NCBI GenBank assembly: GCA_049324535.1
Contig: JBMOOG010000032.1
Location: 1-64,000, forward strand
DNA length: 64,000 nucleotides
Direction of reading: 5' to 3'
Source of the DNA: JBMOOG01 sp049324535
GTDB taxonomy: Bacteria; Pseudomonadota; Alphaproteobacteria; Rhodobacterales; Rhodobacteraceae
Positions 8,381 to 17,972 of this stretch are shown here, piece by piece. Within the stretch, counting starts at the first letter, position 1; every line of letters begins with the position of its first letter. The position numbers and the translations under genes are program-made. The notes under the pieces are model-generated. The model made no database searches. It saw nothing but the letters and a program-made list of their open reading frames with translations, and was not told where the DNA came from.

Positions 8381-9127
8381 ATGCATCTCGACGTTCTCGA
8401 TCTGCGCAATTTCTACTATCGCACGCAGCTCGGTCGGGTGGCGCAGCGCGCGGTGCGGGATCAGCTGGTCGCGCTCTGGCCCGAGGCCAAGGGCCAGACC
8501 GTGGTGGGCTTCGGCTTTGCGGTGCCCCTGCTGCGGCCCTACCTCGCCGAGGCGCGCCGGGTGATCGGTCTGATGCCCGGCGAGCAGGGGGTGATGCCCT
8601 GGCCGACCGGCATGGAGAATGTCTCGGTGCTGTGCGAGGAGACGCGCTGGCCGATCGAGACCGGCATGGTGGACCGGCTGGTGGTCCTGCACGGGCTCGA
8701 GACCTCGGAGCACCCGACCGAGCTTCTGGACGAATGCTGGCGCGTGCTCGGCCCCGGCGGGCGGGCGCTGTTCATCGTGCCGAACCGGTCCGGGCTCTGG
8801 GCCCGGCGCGATCGCACCCCGTTCGGGTCCGGCCGGCCCTATTCGATGGGCCAGCTTGATGCTCAGCTTCGGCGGCACAGCTTCACCGCCGAGCGCCATG
8901 TTGCGGCCCTGTTCGCCCCACCCAGCGAGCGGCGATTCTGGCTGCGCACCGCGCCCGCCTGGGAACGCTTCGGCCGCTATCTGCCCTCGATGGTGGCGGG
9001 TGGCGTGCTGATGCTCGAGGTGTCCAAACAGGTCCACGCCCCGCGCCGTCCGGGGCTTGGGGCGGTGGTGCGCAAGCCGATCGGCGTGCTCGAGGGCCTG
9101 CCGAAGCCAAGCGCCGAGCCGGCCTGA
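8381..9127 (+). CDS. Class I SAM-dependent methyltransferase
   Basis: 248 residues from ATG 8381; an in-frame TTG 39 bases upstream is also possible, but the conserved MHLDVLDLRNFY opening argues for 8381. The fold is a methyltransferase_11-type Rossmann domain with motif I degenerated to VVGFGFAVP and a post-II motif LDECWRVLGPGG. A basic C-terminal tail follows. The substrate is unknown. It is the divergent partner of gloB. Confidence 0.75.
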   Translation: MHLDVLDLRNFYYRTQLGRVAQRAVRDQLVALWPEAKGQTVVGFGFAVPLLRPYLAEARRVIGLMPGEQGVMPWPTGMENVSVLCEETRWPIETGMVDRLVVLHGLETSEHPTELLDECWRVLGPGGRALFIVPNRSGLWARRDRTPFGSGRPYSMGQLDAQLRRHSFTAERHVAALFAPPSERRFWLRTAPAWERFGRYLPSMVAGGVLMLEVSKQVHAPRRPGLGAVVRKPIGVLEGLPKPSAEPA

Positions 9128-9274
9128 ATCACCCCGGGGCCGCGAGGGCGGATGGCGGCCGCGGCGGGCGACGGCCGGCCCGTCCGACCCGAGGCCAAAT
9201 GTCGCACCCCCGCCGGGAATCCGAACCGGGCCATGCATCTTATCGCGGGCATCACGAACGATTGAGCAAGGCGG

Positions 9275-9303
9275 TTGCGAGCCATGGGTTGGTCTGCTAC
9301 ACC
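9275..9303 (+). promoter_or_regulatory. Possible promoter of the F1 ATPase operon
   Basis: TTGCGA (9275-9280), 17 bp, TACACC (9298-9303), about 100 bp upstream of atpH within a 277-bp gap that shows no other feature. The boxes are weak, but the spacing matches other candidate promoters in this window. Confidence 0.35.
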
Positions 9304-9404
9304 CGCGCCGAAATTCGGGTCCGCGCCGGGTGCGCAGGACGCGGGGCCGGTCTGCGCATGACGCGCCTGGGCTGGCCGGGGGACCAAAGATCGGAAGGGT
9401 GGAC

Positions 9405-9965
9405 GTGTCCGAACCAGCTTCGATTTCCGCAGGGATCGCCGGGCGCTACGCCACGGCCGCGTTCGAGCTTGTCAGGGAGGCGAACGCGCTTCCTGCTCTC
9501 GAAGCCGACATTGCCGCGCTGGACGCCGCGCTCTCGGAGAGCGCCGAGTTGCGCGATCTCATCGCATCTCCTGTGTATTCGCGCGAGGAGCAGGCGAAGG
9601 CCGTCGCCGCGCTGGCCGCCGCGATGAAGCTCTCGCCGACCGTCGCCTCGACGCTCGGGTTGATGGCCGCGAACCACCGGCTCTTCGTGCTGCCGCAGCT
9701 CGTCACCGCGCTGCGCGGCCTGATCGCCGAGGCCAAGGGCGAAGTGACCGCCGAGGTCACTTCGGCGCAGCCGCTGAGCAAGGCGCAGGCCGACAAGCTC
9801 GCATCCCAGATCAAGGCATCGGTCGGCAAGACCGTGCTGCTGAAAACCTCCGTCGATGAAGGTCTCATCGGCGGTCTCGTCGTCAAGGTCGGCTCGAAGA
9901 TGATCGACACCTCGATCCGCTCGAAGCTCGCCCAACTCCAGAATGCCATGAAAGAGGTCCGATAA
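9405..9965 (+). CDS. atpH: F1F0 ATP synthase subunit delta
   Basis: 186 residues, the usual size for the OSCP/delta subunit. It begins at GTG 9405 behind a GGAAGGG ribosome site; the reading frame continues upstream but only as non-protein-like sequence. It joins the F1 head to the peripheral stalk. It is first in the atpHAGDC operon, and its TAA overlaps the atpA start (TAATG). Conserved C-terminal features are VDEGLIGGLVVKVGSKMID and the short terminal helix. Confidence 0.95.
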   Translation: MSEPASISAGIAGRYATAAFELVREANALPALEADIAALDAALSESAELRDLIASPVYSREEQAKAVAALAAAMKLSPTVASTLGLMAANHRLFVLPQLVTALRGLIAEAKGEVTAEVTSAQPLSKAQADKLASQIKASVGKTVLLKTSVDEGLIGGLVVKVGSKMIDTSIRSKLAQLQNAMKEVR

Positions 9966-11503
9966 TGGGAATCCAAGCTGCTGAGATCTCTGCGATCCTC
10001 AAGGAGCAGATCAAGAATTTCGGGCAGGAAGCCCAGGTGGCCGAGGTTGGCCGTGTGCTGAGCGTGGGTGACGGCATCGCCCGCGTTCACGGCCTCGACA
10101 ATGTCCAGGCGGGCGAGATGGTGGAGTTCCCCGGCGGCATCCGGGGCATGGCGCTGAACCTCGAGGTGGACAACGTCGGCATCGTGATCTTCGGCTCGGA
10201 CCGGGACATCAAGGAAGGCGACACTGTCAAGCGCACCAAGGCGATCGTGGACGTGCCGGCCGGCGACGCCCTGCTGGGCCGCGTGGTCGATGCGCTGGGC
10301 AACGCGATCGACGGCAAGGGCCCGATCAAGGCCTCCGAGCGCCGCGTGGCCGATGTGAAGGCCCCGGGCATCATCCCGCGCAAATCGGTTCACGAGCCGA
10401 TGGCGACCGGCCTCAAGGCCGTGGACGCCATGATCCCGATCGGCCGTGGCCAGCGCGAACTGATCATCGGCGACCGCCAGACCGGCAAGACCGCGATCGC
10501 GCTCGACACGATCCTGAACCAGAAGTCCTACAACGAGGCCGCCGGTTCGGACGAATCGAAGAAGCTCTACTGCATCTACGTCGCCGTCGGGCAGAAGCGT
10601 TCGACCGTGGCGCAGCTGGTGAAGAAGCTTGAGGAAACCGGCGCGATGGCCTACACCATCGTCGTCGCCGCCACCGCGTCGGACCCCGCGCCGATGCAGT
10701 TCCTCGCGCCCTACTCGGCGACCGCCATGGCGGAATACTTCCGCGACAACGGCCGCCACGCCCTCATCATCTACGATGACCTCTCCAAGCAGGCCGTCGC
10801 CTACCGCCAGATGTCGCTGCTTCTGCGCCGTCCGCCGGGGCGCGAAGCCTATCCGGGCGACGTGTTCTACCTGCACTCGCGACTGCTGGAACGGTCGGCC
10901 AAGTTGAACGCGGACTTCGGCTCGGGGTCGCTGACGGCGCTCCCGATCATCGAGACCCAGGCCGGTGACGTGTCGGCCTACATCCCGACCAACGTGATCT
11001 CGATCACCGACGGCCAGATCTTTCTCGAGACCGAGCTCTTCTATCAGGGCGTGCGTCCGGCCGTGAACACCGGTCTGTCGGTCAGTCGGGTGGGCTCGAG
11101 CGCGCAGACCAACGCCATGAAGTCGGTGGCGGGCAAGGTGAAGCTCGAGCTGGCGCAGTACCGCGAGATGGCGGCCTTCGCGCAGTTCGGTTCCGACCTC
11201 GACGCCGCAACCCAGTCGCTCTTGAACCGCGGCGCGCGTCTGACCGAGCTGATGAAGCAGCCCCAGTATTCGCCGATGACCAACGCCGAGATCGTCTGCG
11301 TGATCTTTGCTGGGACCAACGGCTATCTGGACAAGGTCGCGGTGAAGGACGTGGGCCGCTGGGAAGCCGGGCTTCTGAAGTTCCTGCGCACCAGCCACCG
11401 CGCGCTTCTCGACGACATCACCAAGAACGACCGCAAGGTCGCCGGCGATCTCGACAAGGCCATCCGCGCGGCGCTCGACGAATACGCGCGCGCTTTCGCC
11501 TGA
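9965..11503 (+). CDS. atpA: F1F0 ATP synthase subunit alpha
   Basis: 512 residues, full length. The P-loop is GDRQTGKT, and the family motif PAVNTGLSVSRVGS is present. The alpha subunits form the non-catalytic sites of the F1 hexamer on the cytoplasmic face of the membrane. It is translationally coupled to atpH by overlap, with 28 bp to atpG. Confidence 0.98.
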   Translation: MGIQAAEISAILKEQIKNFGQEAQVAEVGRVLSVGDGIARVHGLDNVQAGEMVEFPGGIRGMALNLEVDNVGIVIFGSDRDIKEGDTVKRTKAIVDVPAGDALLGRVVDALGNAIDGKGPIKASERRVADVKAPGIIPRKSVHEPMATGLKAVDAMIPIGRGQRELIIGDRQTGKTAIALDTILNQKSYNEAAGSDESKKLYCIYVAVGQKRSTVAQLVKKLEETGAMAYTIVVAATASDPAPMQFLAPYSATAMAEYFRDNGRHALIIYDDLSKQAVAYRQMSLLLRRPPGREAYPGDVFYLHSRLLERSAKLNADFGSGSLTALPIIETQAGDVSAYIPTNVISITDGQIFLETELFYQGVRPAVNTGLSVSRVGSSAQTNAMKSVAGKVKLELAQYREMAAFAQFGSDLDAATQSLLNRGARLTELMKQPQYSPMTNAEIVCVIFAGTNGYLDKVAVKDVGRWEAGLLKFLRTSHRALLDDITKNDRKVAGDLDKAIRAALDEYARAFA

Positions 11504-11531
11504 CCGGCAGAGCAGGTGAAAGGACAGGGGC

Positions 11532-12404
11532 ATGCCCAGCCTTAAGGATCTGAAGAACCGGATCGCGAGCGTGAAATCCACGCGCAAGATCACCAAGGCG
11601 ATGCAGATGGTCGCCGCGGCCAAGCTGCGCCGCGCCCAGGAGGCCGCCGAAGCCGCCCGGCCCTACGCCGAGCGGATGACGGCGGTCATGGCGGGGCTGG
11701 CCGCCGGCGCCGCGGGCTCGGCCACGGCGCCGCGCCTGCTGGCCGGCACCGGCGCCGAGGACGTGCACCTTCTGGTGGTGATGACGTCGGAACGGGGACT
11801 CTGCGGCGGCTTCAACTCGTCGATCGTGCGTCTGGCGCGGGCCCAGGCCAACGACCTCATCGCCCACGGAAAGACGGTCAAGATCCTGACCGTCGGCAAG
11901 AAGGGGCGCGAGCAGCTCAAGCGGGACTTCGGCGACCACTTCGTCGGCCATGTTGATCTGTCCGAAGTGAAGAAGCTGGGCTACCCGGTCGCGCGCAAGA
12001 TCGCCGCCGACGTGCTTGCGCGCTTCGACGCGGGCGAGTTCGACGTGGCGACGATCTTCTACAACCGCTTCCAGTCGGTCATCAGCCAGGTGCCGACCGC
12101 CCGGCAGGTCATCCCCGCGACCTTCGACGACGCCGGAGGGGCGGCGAGCGCGCTCTACGACTACGAGCCGGACGAGGAAGGTATCCTTCACGAGCTGCTG
12201 CCGCGCGGCGTGGCGACGCAGATCTTCTCGGCGCTGCTGGAAAACGCGGCCTCCGAGCAGGGTGCGCGGATGTCCGCGATGGACAACGCCACCCGCAACG
12301 CCGGCGACATGATCAACAAGCTGACGATCCAGTACAACCGGAGCCGTCAGGCCGCGATCACCAAGGAACTCATCGAAATCATCTCGGGCGCTGAGGCGCT
12401 CTGA
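11532..12404 (+). CDS. atpG: F1F0 ATP synthase subunit gamma
   Basis: 290 residues. It has the typical N-terminal helix (LKNRIASVKSTRKITKAMQMV) and C-terminal helix (NATRNAGDMINKLTIQYNR), which form the rotating coiled-coil shaft of F1. The central domain has SERGLCGGFN. It is third in the F1 operon. Confidence 0.97.
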   Translation: MPSLKDLKNRIASVKSTRKITKAMQMVAAAKLRRAQEAAEAARPYAERMTAVMAGLAAGAAGSATAPRLLAGTGAEDVHLLVVMTSERGLCGGFNSSIVRLARAQANDLIAHGKTVKILTVGKKGREQLKRDFGDHFVGHVDLSEVKKLGYPVARKIAADVLARFDAGEFDVATIFYNRFQSVISQVPTARQVIPATFDDAGGAASALYDYEPDEEGILHELLPRGVATQIFSALLENAASEQGARMSAMDNATRNAGDMINKLTIQYNRSRQAAITKELIEIISGAEAL

Positions 12405-12425
12405 CGAACCCGGAGAAAGACCGAC

Positions 12426-13871
<1,446 letters not shown>

Positions 13872-13880
13872 GGAGTCGAC

Positions 13881-14300
13881 ATGGCCGAGACCATGCAGTT
13901 CGATCTCGTCTCGCCCGAGCGCCGGCTCACGTCGGTCCGGGCGCGCGAGATCCGCATCCCCGGCTCGCAAGGGGAAATGACCGTGATGCCGGGACACGCG
14001 CCCGTCATCACCACCCTCAAGCCCGGCGTCCTGAAGGTGACGGGCGAGGGCGGCGAGACCGAGTTCGTGGTCACCGGCGGCTTTGCCGAGGTCACGGCGG
14101 ACAGCTGCACCGTGCTGGCCGAGCGGTCGGTCGGTCGGGGCGACATGACCCAGGCCATCTACTCCGAGATGGTCGCCGAGGTGCGTGCGCGGCAGGAAGC
14201 CGAGACCACCGCCAACATGGCCGGCCCGACCGACGAACTGGTCAAGCTGATGGCCGACATGGTGGCACTGGGCGGCCACATCGGTCTGGAGCCGCACTGA
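13881..14300 (+). CDS. atpC: F1F0 ATP synthase subunit epsilon
   Basis: 139 residues. The N-terminal beta-sandwich (FDLVSPERRLTS, PGSQGEMTVMPGHAPVITTLKPG) is clear. The C-terminal part is helical, ending HIGLEPH. It is the central-stalk subunit that couples and regulates rotation, and it closes the F1 operon. The F0 genes are not adjacent, as is usual in this order. Confidence 0.96.
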   Translation: MAETMQFDLVSPERRLTSVRAREIRIPGSQGEMTVMPGHAPVITTLKPGVLKVTGEGGETEFVVTGGFAEVTADSCTVLAERSVGRGDMTQAIYSEMVAEVRARQEAETTANMAGPTDELVKLMADMVALGGHIGLEPH

Positions 14301-14332
14301 GCGCGGCCCTCGCGGTCGCGGACAGGCGCGAG

Positions 14333-14356
14333 GGCCCCGGCCATGCCGGGGCCTTT
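14333..14356 (+). terminator. Intrinsic terminator of the atpHAGDC operon
   Basis: GGCCCCGG (14333-14340), loop CCATG, CCGGGGCC (14346-14353), then TTT. The stem extends by A-T and G-T pairs to 14331-14355. It starts 33 bases after the atpC stop. Confidence 0.75.
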
Positions 14357-14442
14357 CGTCATTGGGTTTCCTTGAAATTTCCGTCTTTTCGGGGTAGCGG
14401 CGGGCCAGGACGCGCCCCAGGCGCCATCGGGAGAGGACGGAC

Positions 14443-14790
14443 ATGCGCCGGCTTGCCAGCCATCTGATCGGCATCGACCAGGGGACACTGGTGCTGTTCT
14501 CCGACTATCAGGACGGGGGCACGATGTGGACCGGTCACGGCCCCCGCGAGCTGCGGCGGGAGGTGACGTTCTCCGAGCCCTTCCTGTCCGAACCCGCGGT
14601 TCAGGTCAGCCTGTCGATGTGGGACATGGACCAGAAGACCAACCAGCGCGCCGACATTTCGGCCGAGGCCGTGACGCTCGAGGGCTTCACGATCGTCTTT
14701 CGCACCTGGGGCGACACCCGTGTGGCGCGCGTGCGCGCCGACTGGCAGGCCATCGGCGAGATCCGGGGCGAGGACGACTGGCAGATCTAG
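14443..14790 (+). CDS. H-type lectin domain protein
   Basis: 115 residues from ATG 14443 with AGAGGA just upstream. The protein matches the H-type lectin fold known from snail agglutinins. Recognisable stretches are REVTFSEPFLSEPAVQVSLSM, GFTIVFRTWGDTRVARVRADW and the hydrophobic core between them. No signal peptide is visible, so it is probably cytoplasmic or released by another route. In eukaryotes the fold binds N-acetylgalactosamine; the ligand here is unknown. It stands alone between the atp terminator and prs. Confidence 0.75.
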   Translation: MRRLASHLIGIDQGTLVLFSDYQDGGTMWTGHGPRELRREVTFSEPFLSEPAVQVSLSMWDMDQKTNQRADISAEAVTLEGFTIVFRTWGDTRVARVRADWQAIGEIRGEDDWQI

Positions 14791-14795
14791 GCCTG

Positions 14796-14813
14796 GCCGT
14801 CCGGCAGGACGGC
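14796..14813. terminator. Hairpin between convergent lectin and prs genes
   Basis: GCCGTCC (14796-14802), loop GGCA, GGACGGC (14807-14813), five bases after the lectin stop and 19 bases beyond the prs stop. It lacks a T-tract in either direction. Confidence 0.4.
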
Positions 14814-14831
14814 GGGACGGCGGTGCGCCGG

Positions 14832-15842
14832 TCAGTTCCGCGTGTACATGCCCTCGTAGATCGGGCCGAGCGTCTCGGTCTCGAACAGCGACGACACCGA
14901 CGTGCCGTTCCAGATGTTCAGGATCGCCTGGGCGAACATCGGCGCGGTGGGGACGATGCGGATCTTCTTCTCGCGGCGAAGCGCCTCGGTCGGCTCGATC
15001 GAGTCGGTGATCACGACGCTTTTCATGACCGAGGCGTTGATCCGTTCGACCGCCGGCCCGGACATCACCCCGTGCGTGGCATAGGCGTGGACCTCCTGCG
15101 CGCCACCGGCCATCAGCACGTCGGCGGCCTTGCTGAGCGTCCCGGCCGTGTCGCACATGTCGTCGACCATGATGCAGATCTGTCCGCCGACATCGCCGAT
15201 CACCGTCATTTCGGCGACCTCACCGGCCTTGACGCGGCGCTTGTCCACGATGGCAAGCCCGCAGCCGATGCGCTGTGCGAGATCCCGGGCCCGCGCCACG
15301 CCGCCGACGTCGGGCGAGACGACCGTCACCTGATCGAGCTTGCCCTTGAAGTGGTGCTCGATGTCGAGCGCGAAGATCGGCGCGGCGTAGAGGTTGTCCA
15401 CCGGTATGTCGAAGAAGCCCTGGATCTGCGCGGCGTGCAGATCCATGGTCAGGACCCGGTCCACCCCGGCCTCGGTCAGCAGGTTCGCCACCAGCTTGGC
15501 CGAGATCGGCGTGCGCGCCTTGGCGCGGCGGTCCTGACGGGCGTAGCCGAAATAGGGGATGACCGCGGTGATGCGGTTGGCCGACGACCGGCGCAGCGCG
15601 TCGGTCATGATGAGGAGCTCCATCAGGTTGTCGTTCGCCGGATTGGACGTCGGCTGGATGATGTACATGTCCTCGCCGCGGACGTTCTCGAAGACCTCGA
15701 CGAAGATCTCCTGATCGTTGAAGCGTTCGACACGGGCGTCGACGAGGCTGACGCTCATCCCGCGGTGCATCGACATGCGCCGGGCGATGGCGTTGGCGAG
15801 CGGCCGGTTGGCGTTGCCCGAGATGAGTTTCGGTTCGGTCAT
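14832..15842 (-). CDS. prs: Ribose-phosphate pyrophosphokinase
   Basis: 336 residues from ATG 15842, preferred over ATG 15851 because AGGA sits 8 bases before it. Family motifs are SGNANRPLANAIA, FNDQEIFVEV, the PRPP-binding MVDDMCDTAGTL and the regulatory YFGYARQDRR region. It makes PRPP from ribose-5-phosphate and ATP for nucleotide, histidine, tryptophan and NAD synthesis. It has its own predicted promoter overlapping that of the divergent DsbA-like gene. Confidence 0.95.
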   Translation of the reverse strand: MTEPKLISGNANRPLANAIARRMSMHRGMSVSLVDARVERFNDQEIFVEVFENVRGEDMYIIQPTSNPANDNLMELLIMTDALRRSSANRITAVIPYFGYARQDRRAKARTPISAKLVANLLTEAGVDRVLTMDLHAAQIQGFFDIPVDNLYAAPIFALDIEHHFKGKLDQVTVVSPDVGGVARARDLAQRIGCGLAIVDKRRVKAGEVAEMTVIGDVGGQICIMVDDMCDTAGTLSKAADVLMAGGAQEVHAYATHGVMSGPAVERINASVMKSVVITDSIEPTEALRREKKIRIVPTAPMFAQAILNIWNGTSVSSLFETETLGPIYEGMYTRN

Positions 15843-15893
15843 GGCGGGCATCCTGGCTCCACTCCCCGGCGGCCGGTTGACGGATTCGTGACG

Positions 15894-15922
15894 TTGCACA
15901 GCCCTTACCACCCGGCTAGCCT
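15894..15922 (+). promoter_or_regulatory. Predicted promoter of the DsbA-like/alpha-beta hydrolase pair
   Basis: TTGCAC (15894-15899), 17 bp, TAGCCT (15917-15922), 25 bases before ATG 15947. It almost completely overlaps the predicted prs promoter on the other strand. Confidence 0.45.
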
Positions 15923-15930
15923 GCCCGCAA
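15902..15930 (-). promoter_or_regulatory. Predicted promoter of prs
   Basis: On the minus strand TTGCGG (15925-15930) and TAAGGG (15902-15907) are separated by 17 bp. The two polymerases could not bind this and the opposing promoter at once. Confidence 0.45.
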
Positions 15931-15946
15931 ACCGCGAGGGACCGAG

Positions 15947-16543
15947 ATGGCGCATATCGACTATTATCTTTCGACGCTGTCGCCTTACGTCTATCTGGCG
16001 GGCACCCGGCCGGCCGCGATCGCGGCCCGGCACGGCGCGACCATCACCTATCGGCCAGTAGACACCGGGGCGCTCTTCGCGCGCACCGGCGGCCAGCCGC
16101 TGGCCCAGCGCCACGAAAGCCGGCGGGCCTACCGGTTGCAGGAGCTGCGCCGGCAAGCGGCGAAGGCCGGCATGCCCCTGAACCCGCAGCCGATGTTCTG
16201 GCCGGTCAACGCCGCGCCTTCCGCCTATGCCATTGTCGCGGCCCAGGCGGCCGGGGGCGACGTGGGCGCCCTGGTCCACGCCTTCGGCCGCGCGGTCTGG
16301 GCCGAGAACCGCGACATTTCCGAGGATGACGTGATCTCGGATCGGCTTGCGGCCTGCGGCTTCGACCCGAAGCTCGCGCTGACCGGGATGCTCGCCGGGG
16401 CCGAGGCCTACGCGCGCAACCTCGAGGATGCGGTCAAGGCGGGCGTCTTCGGCGTGCCGTTCTTCGTCGTCGATGACGGCGAGATGTTCTGGGGGCAGGA
16501 CCGGCTGGACGATCTGGACGCGCATCTGGCGGGCCGCGCGTGA
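15947..16543 (+). CDS. 2-hydroxychromene-2-carboxylate isomerase / DsbA-family protein
   Basis: 198 residues, thioredoxin fold of the kappa-GST/HCCA isomerase type. The conserved SPYVYLAG segment near the N-terminus holds the catalytic serine in the family. VPFFVVDDGEMFWGQDRLD forms the cis-Pro loop and C-terminal helix. There is no CxxC, so it is not a disulfide oxidase. Glutathione-dependent isomerisation is the family activity; the substrate here is unknown. It overlaps the following hydrolase by GTGA. Confidence 0.8.
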   Translation: MAHIDYYLSTLSPYVYLAGTRPAAIAARHGATITYRPVDTGALFARTGGQPLAQRHESRRAYRLQELRRQAAKAGMPLNPQPMFWPVNAAPSAYAIVAAQAAGGDVGALVHAFGRAVWAENRDISEDDVISDRLAACGFDPKLALTGMLAGAEAYARNLEDAVKAGVFGVPFFVVDDGEMFWGQDRLDDLDAHLAGRA

Positions 16544-17334
16544 CCGTCACGGCGGCGGACGGGCCGGTCTTCTGGCAGGACCTGTCGCAGGGCCCGCGCC
16601 CCGCGCTGGCGATCCACTGCGCGCTGGCGCATTCGGCCGAATGGGTCGGGGTGGCCGAGCGGCTGTCCGGGCTGCGCCTGCGCGCCTTCGATCTGCCGGG
16701 GCACGGGCTGTCGGCGGACTGGCCGGGCGGCGGCGACTATCTGGCGGCTGCACGGGACTCGGCGCTCGGCTTCATGGATGAACCGGTGGACCTGATTGGC
16801 CACTCTCTCGGCGGTGTCGTGGCGCTGGCCGCGGCCGAGGCGCGTCCCGAGGCGGTCCGCAGCCTCACCCTGATCGAGCCGGTGCTTTTTGCCGCGGCCT
16901 TGGACACGCCGGAATGGCGGCAGTCACGGCGCGACCTCGCACCCTTCGACGAGGCCCTGCGCCGTGGCGACCGCGCTGCGGCCGCGCGGGCGTTCAACGC
17001 GGTCTGGGGCGTCTCGGACGACTGGGATGGACTTGGCCCCCGGATGCGGGACTATCTGATCGCGCGCATCCGGCTGATCCCGGAGACCGTCGCCTTCACC
17101 GAGGCGGATGGCGGCGGCCTTCTGGCGGAGGGCGCGCTGGAACGTCTGGAGATGCCGGTCATGCTGATCCACGGCACGCGGTCGCCCCCGATCGCCGGCG
17201 CGGTCTGCGAGGCGATCGCGGCGCGCCTGCCGGATGTGGGGGTGGCGACGGTTCAGGGGGCGGGGCACATGGTCCCCCTCACGCACCCCGCCCAGACCGC
17301 GGGTCTGATCGCGGCCAACCTGGAAAGGGCCTGA
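16540..17334 (+). CDS. Alpha/beta hydrolase
   Basis: 264 residues from GTG 16540, coupled by overlap to the upstream gene. The nucleophile elbow is GHSLGG with Ser89, the oxyanion region is HCALAHSAEW, DLPGHGLS is in the usual place, and the catalytic His is in GAGHMVPLTHP. The acid residue is not obvious at the usual HGxxD position (HGTRSPP), so another Asp/Glu may serve. No signal peptide. It is of the esterase or lactonase type, with unknown substrate. Confidence 0.8.
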   Translation: MTVTAADGPVFWQDLSQGPRPALAIHCALAHSAEWVGVAERLSGLRLRAFDLPGHGLSADWPGGGDYLAAARDSALGFMDEPVDLIGHSLGGVVALAAAEARPEAVRSLTLIEPVLFAAALDTPEWRQSRRDLAPFDEALRRGDRAAAARAFNAVWGVSDDWDGLGPRMRDYLIARIRLIPETVAFTEADGGGLLAEGALERLEMPVMLIHGTRSPPIAGAVCEAIAARLPDVGVATVQGAGHMVPLTHPAQTAGLIAANLERA

Positions 17335-17337
17335 GGG

Positions 17338-17814
17338 TCAGCCCTTCCAGAGTTTGTCGAAGAGCGCGCTGACCCCGTCGCCGCGGCGCATCTTGCCGAT
17401 CTCGTCCGTATAGTATCCGTTCCTGGTATCGGGCGGCGAGCCGTCGAAGTGGACACTCCACAGGGTCCAGGGCTTTCCGTCGGCGCCCATGTACCATGTC
17501 CATCAGTCCCGGAACTGGCCCTCCTTGCCGGTGATGCGATTGCGGAAGGGGCCGGACATGCAGACCTCGTTGCCTTTCACGGTCCAGGTGCCCCAGAAGA
17601 GCGTCTCGCCCAGCTTGCCCTTGTCGGCGACGCCCTTGAGCGTGCCGTCCGGCGCGAACCAGGCCCGCGAGGTTTTCCAGTTGAGCGTGGTGCCGGAATA
17701 GAGCTTGTGCAGCGCCTTGGCACCAAGCGGCCTGGCGCCGTTCGGAAGCGGATCGGCGAGAGCGGGCCAGGCGGCCACGGCCAGCGCCGCCGCGAGAATC
17801 GCGTTTCGGAACAT
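17338..17814 (-). pseudogene. DUF995-type secreted protein interrupted by an in-frame TGA
   Basis: From ATG 17814 a signal peptide (residues 1-~21, ending AWPALA) leads into a small secreted domain resembling DUF995 (LYSGTTLNWKTSRAWFAPDGT, FWGTWTVKGNEVCMSGPFRN). After residue 103 (GQFRD) the frame meets TGA at 17505-17503. The same frame then continues for 54 more family-like codons (WTWYMGADGKPWTLW and onward) to the TGA at 17340-17338. A single G-to-A change of a TGG codon would explain the stop. It could be a recent pseudogene, a sequencing error or a read-through site. The family's role is unknown. Confidence 0.7.
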
Positions 17815-17972
17815 GGTGTTGTCTTTCGGTCCAGCGTTGGGCGTCGTGCGCGCCGGCCACTGGATGGTTGCGAGAGAGTCGTTACCCTGGCGCACACGAC
17901 CCCCCGATCCTGCGCCAATGGCGCGGTCCGGCAAGGGGGCCGGCCCCGGCCCTGTCGCTTTTCACGGAGTTT

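Noticed and set aside
17338..17814. Selenocysteine insertion at the in-frame TGA
   Set aside because: The residue context points to a lost tryptophan, no cysteine homologue is expected there, and I see no convincing SECIS hairpin after the codon. Kept only as a check in the finding.
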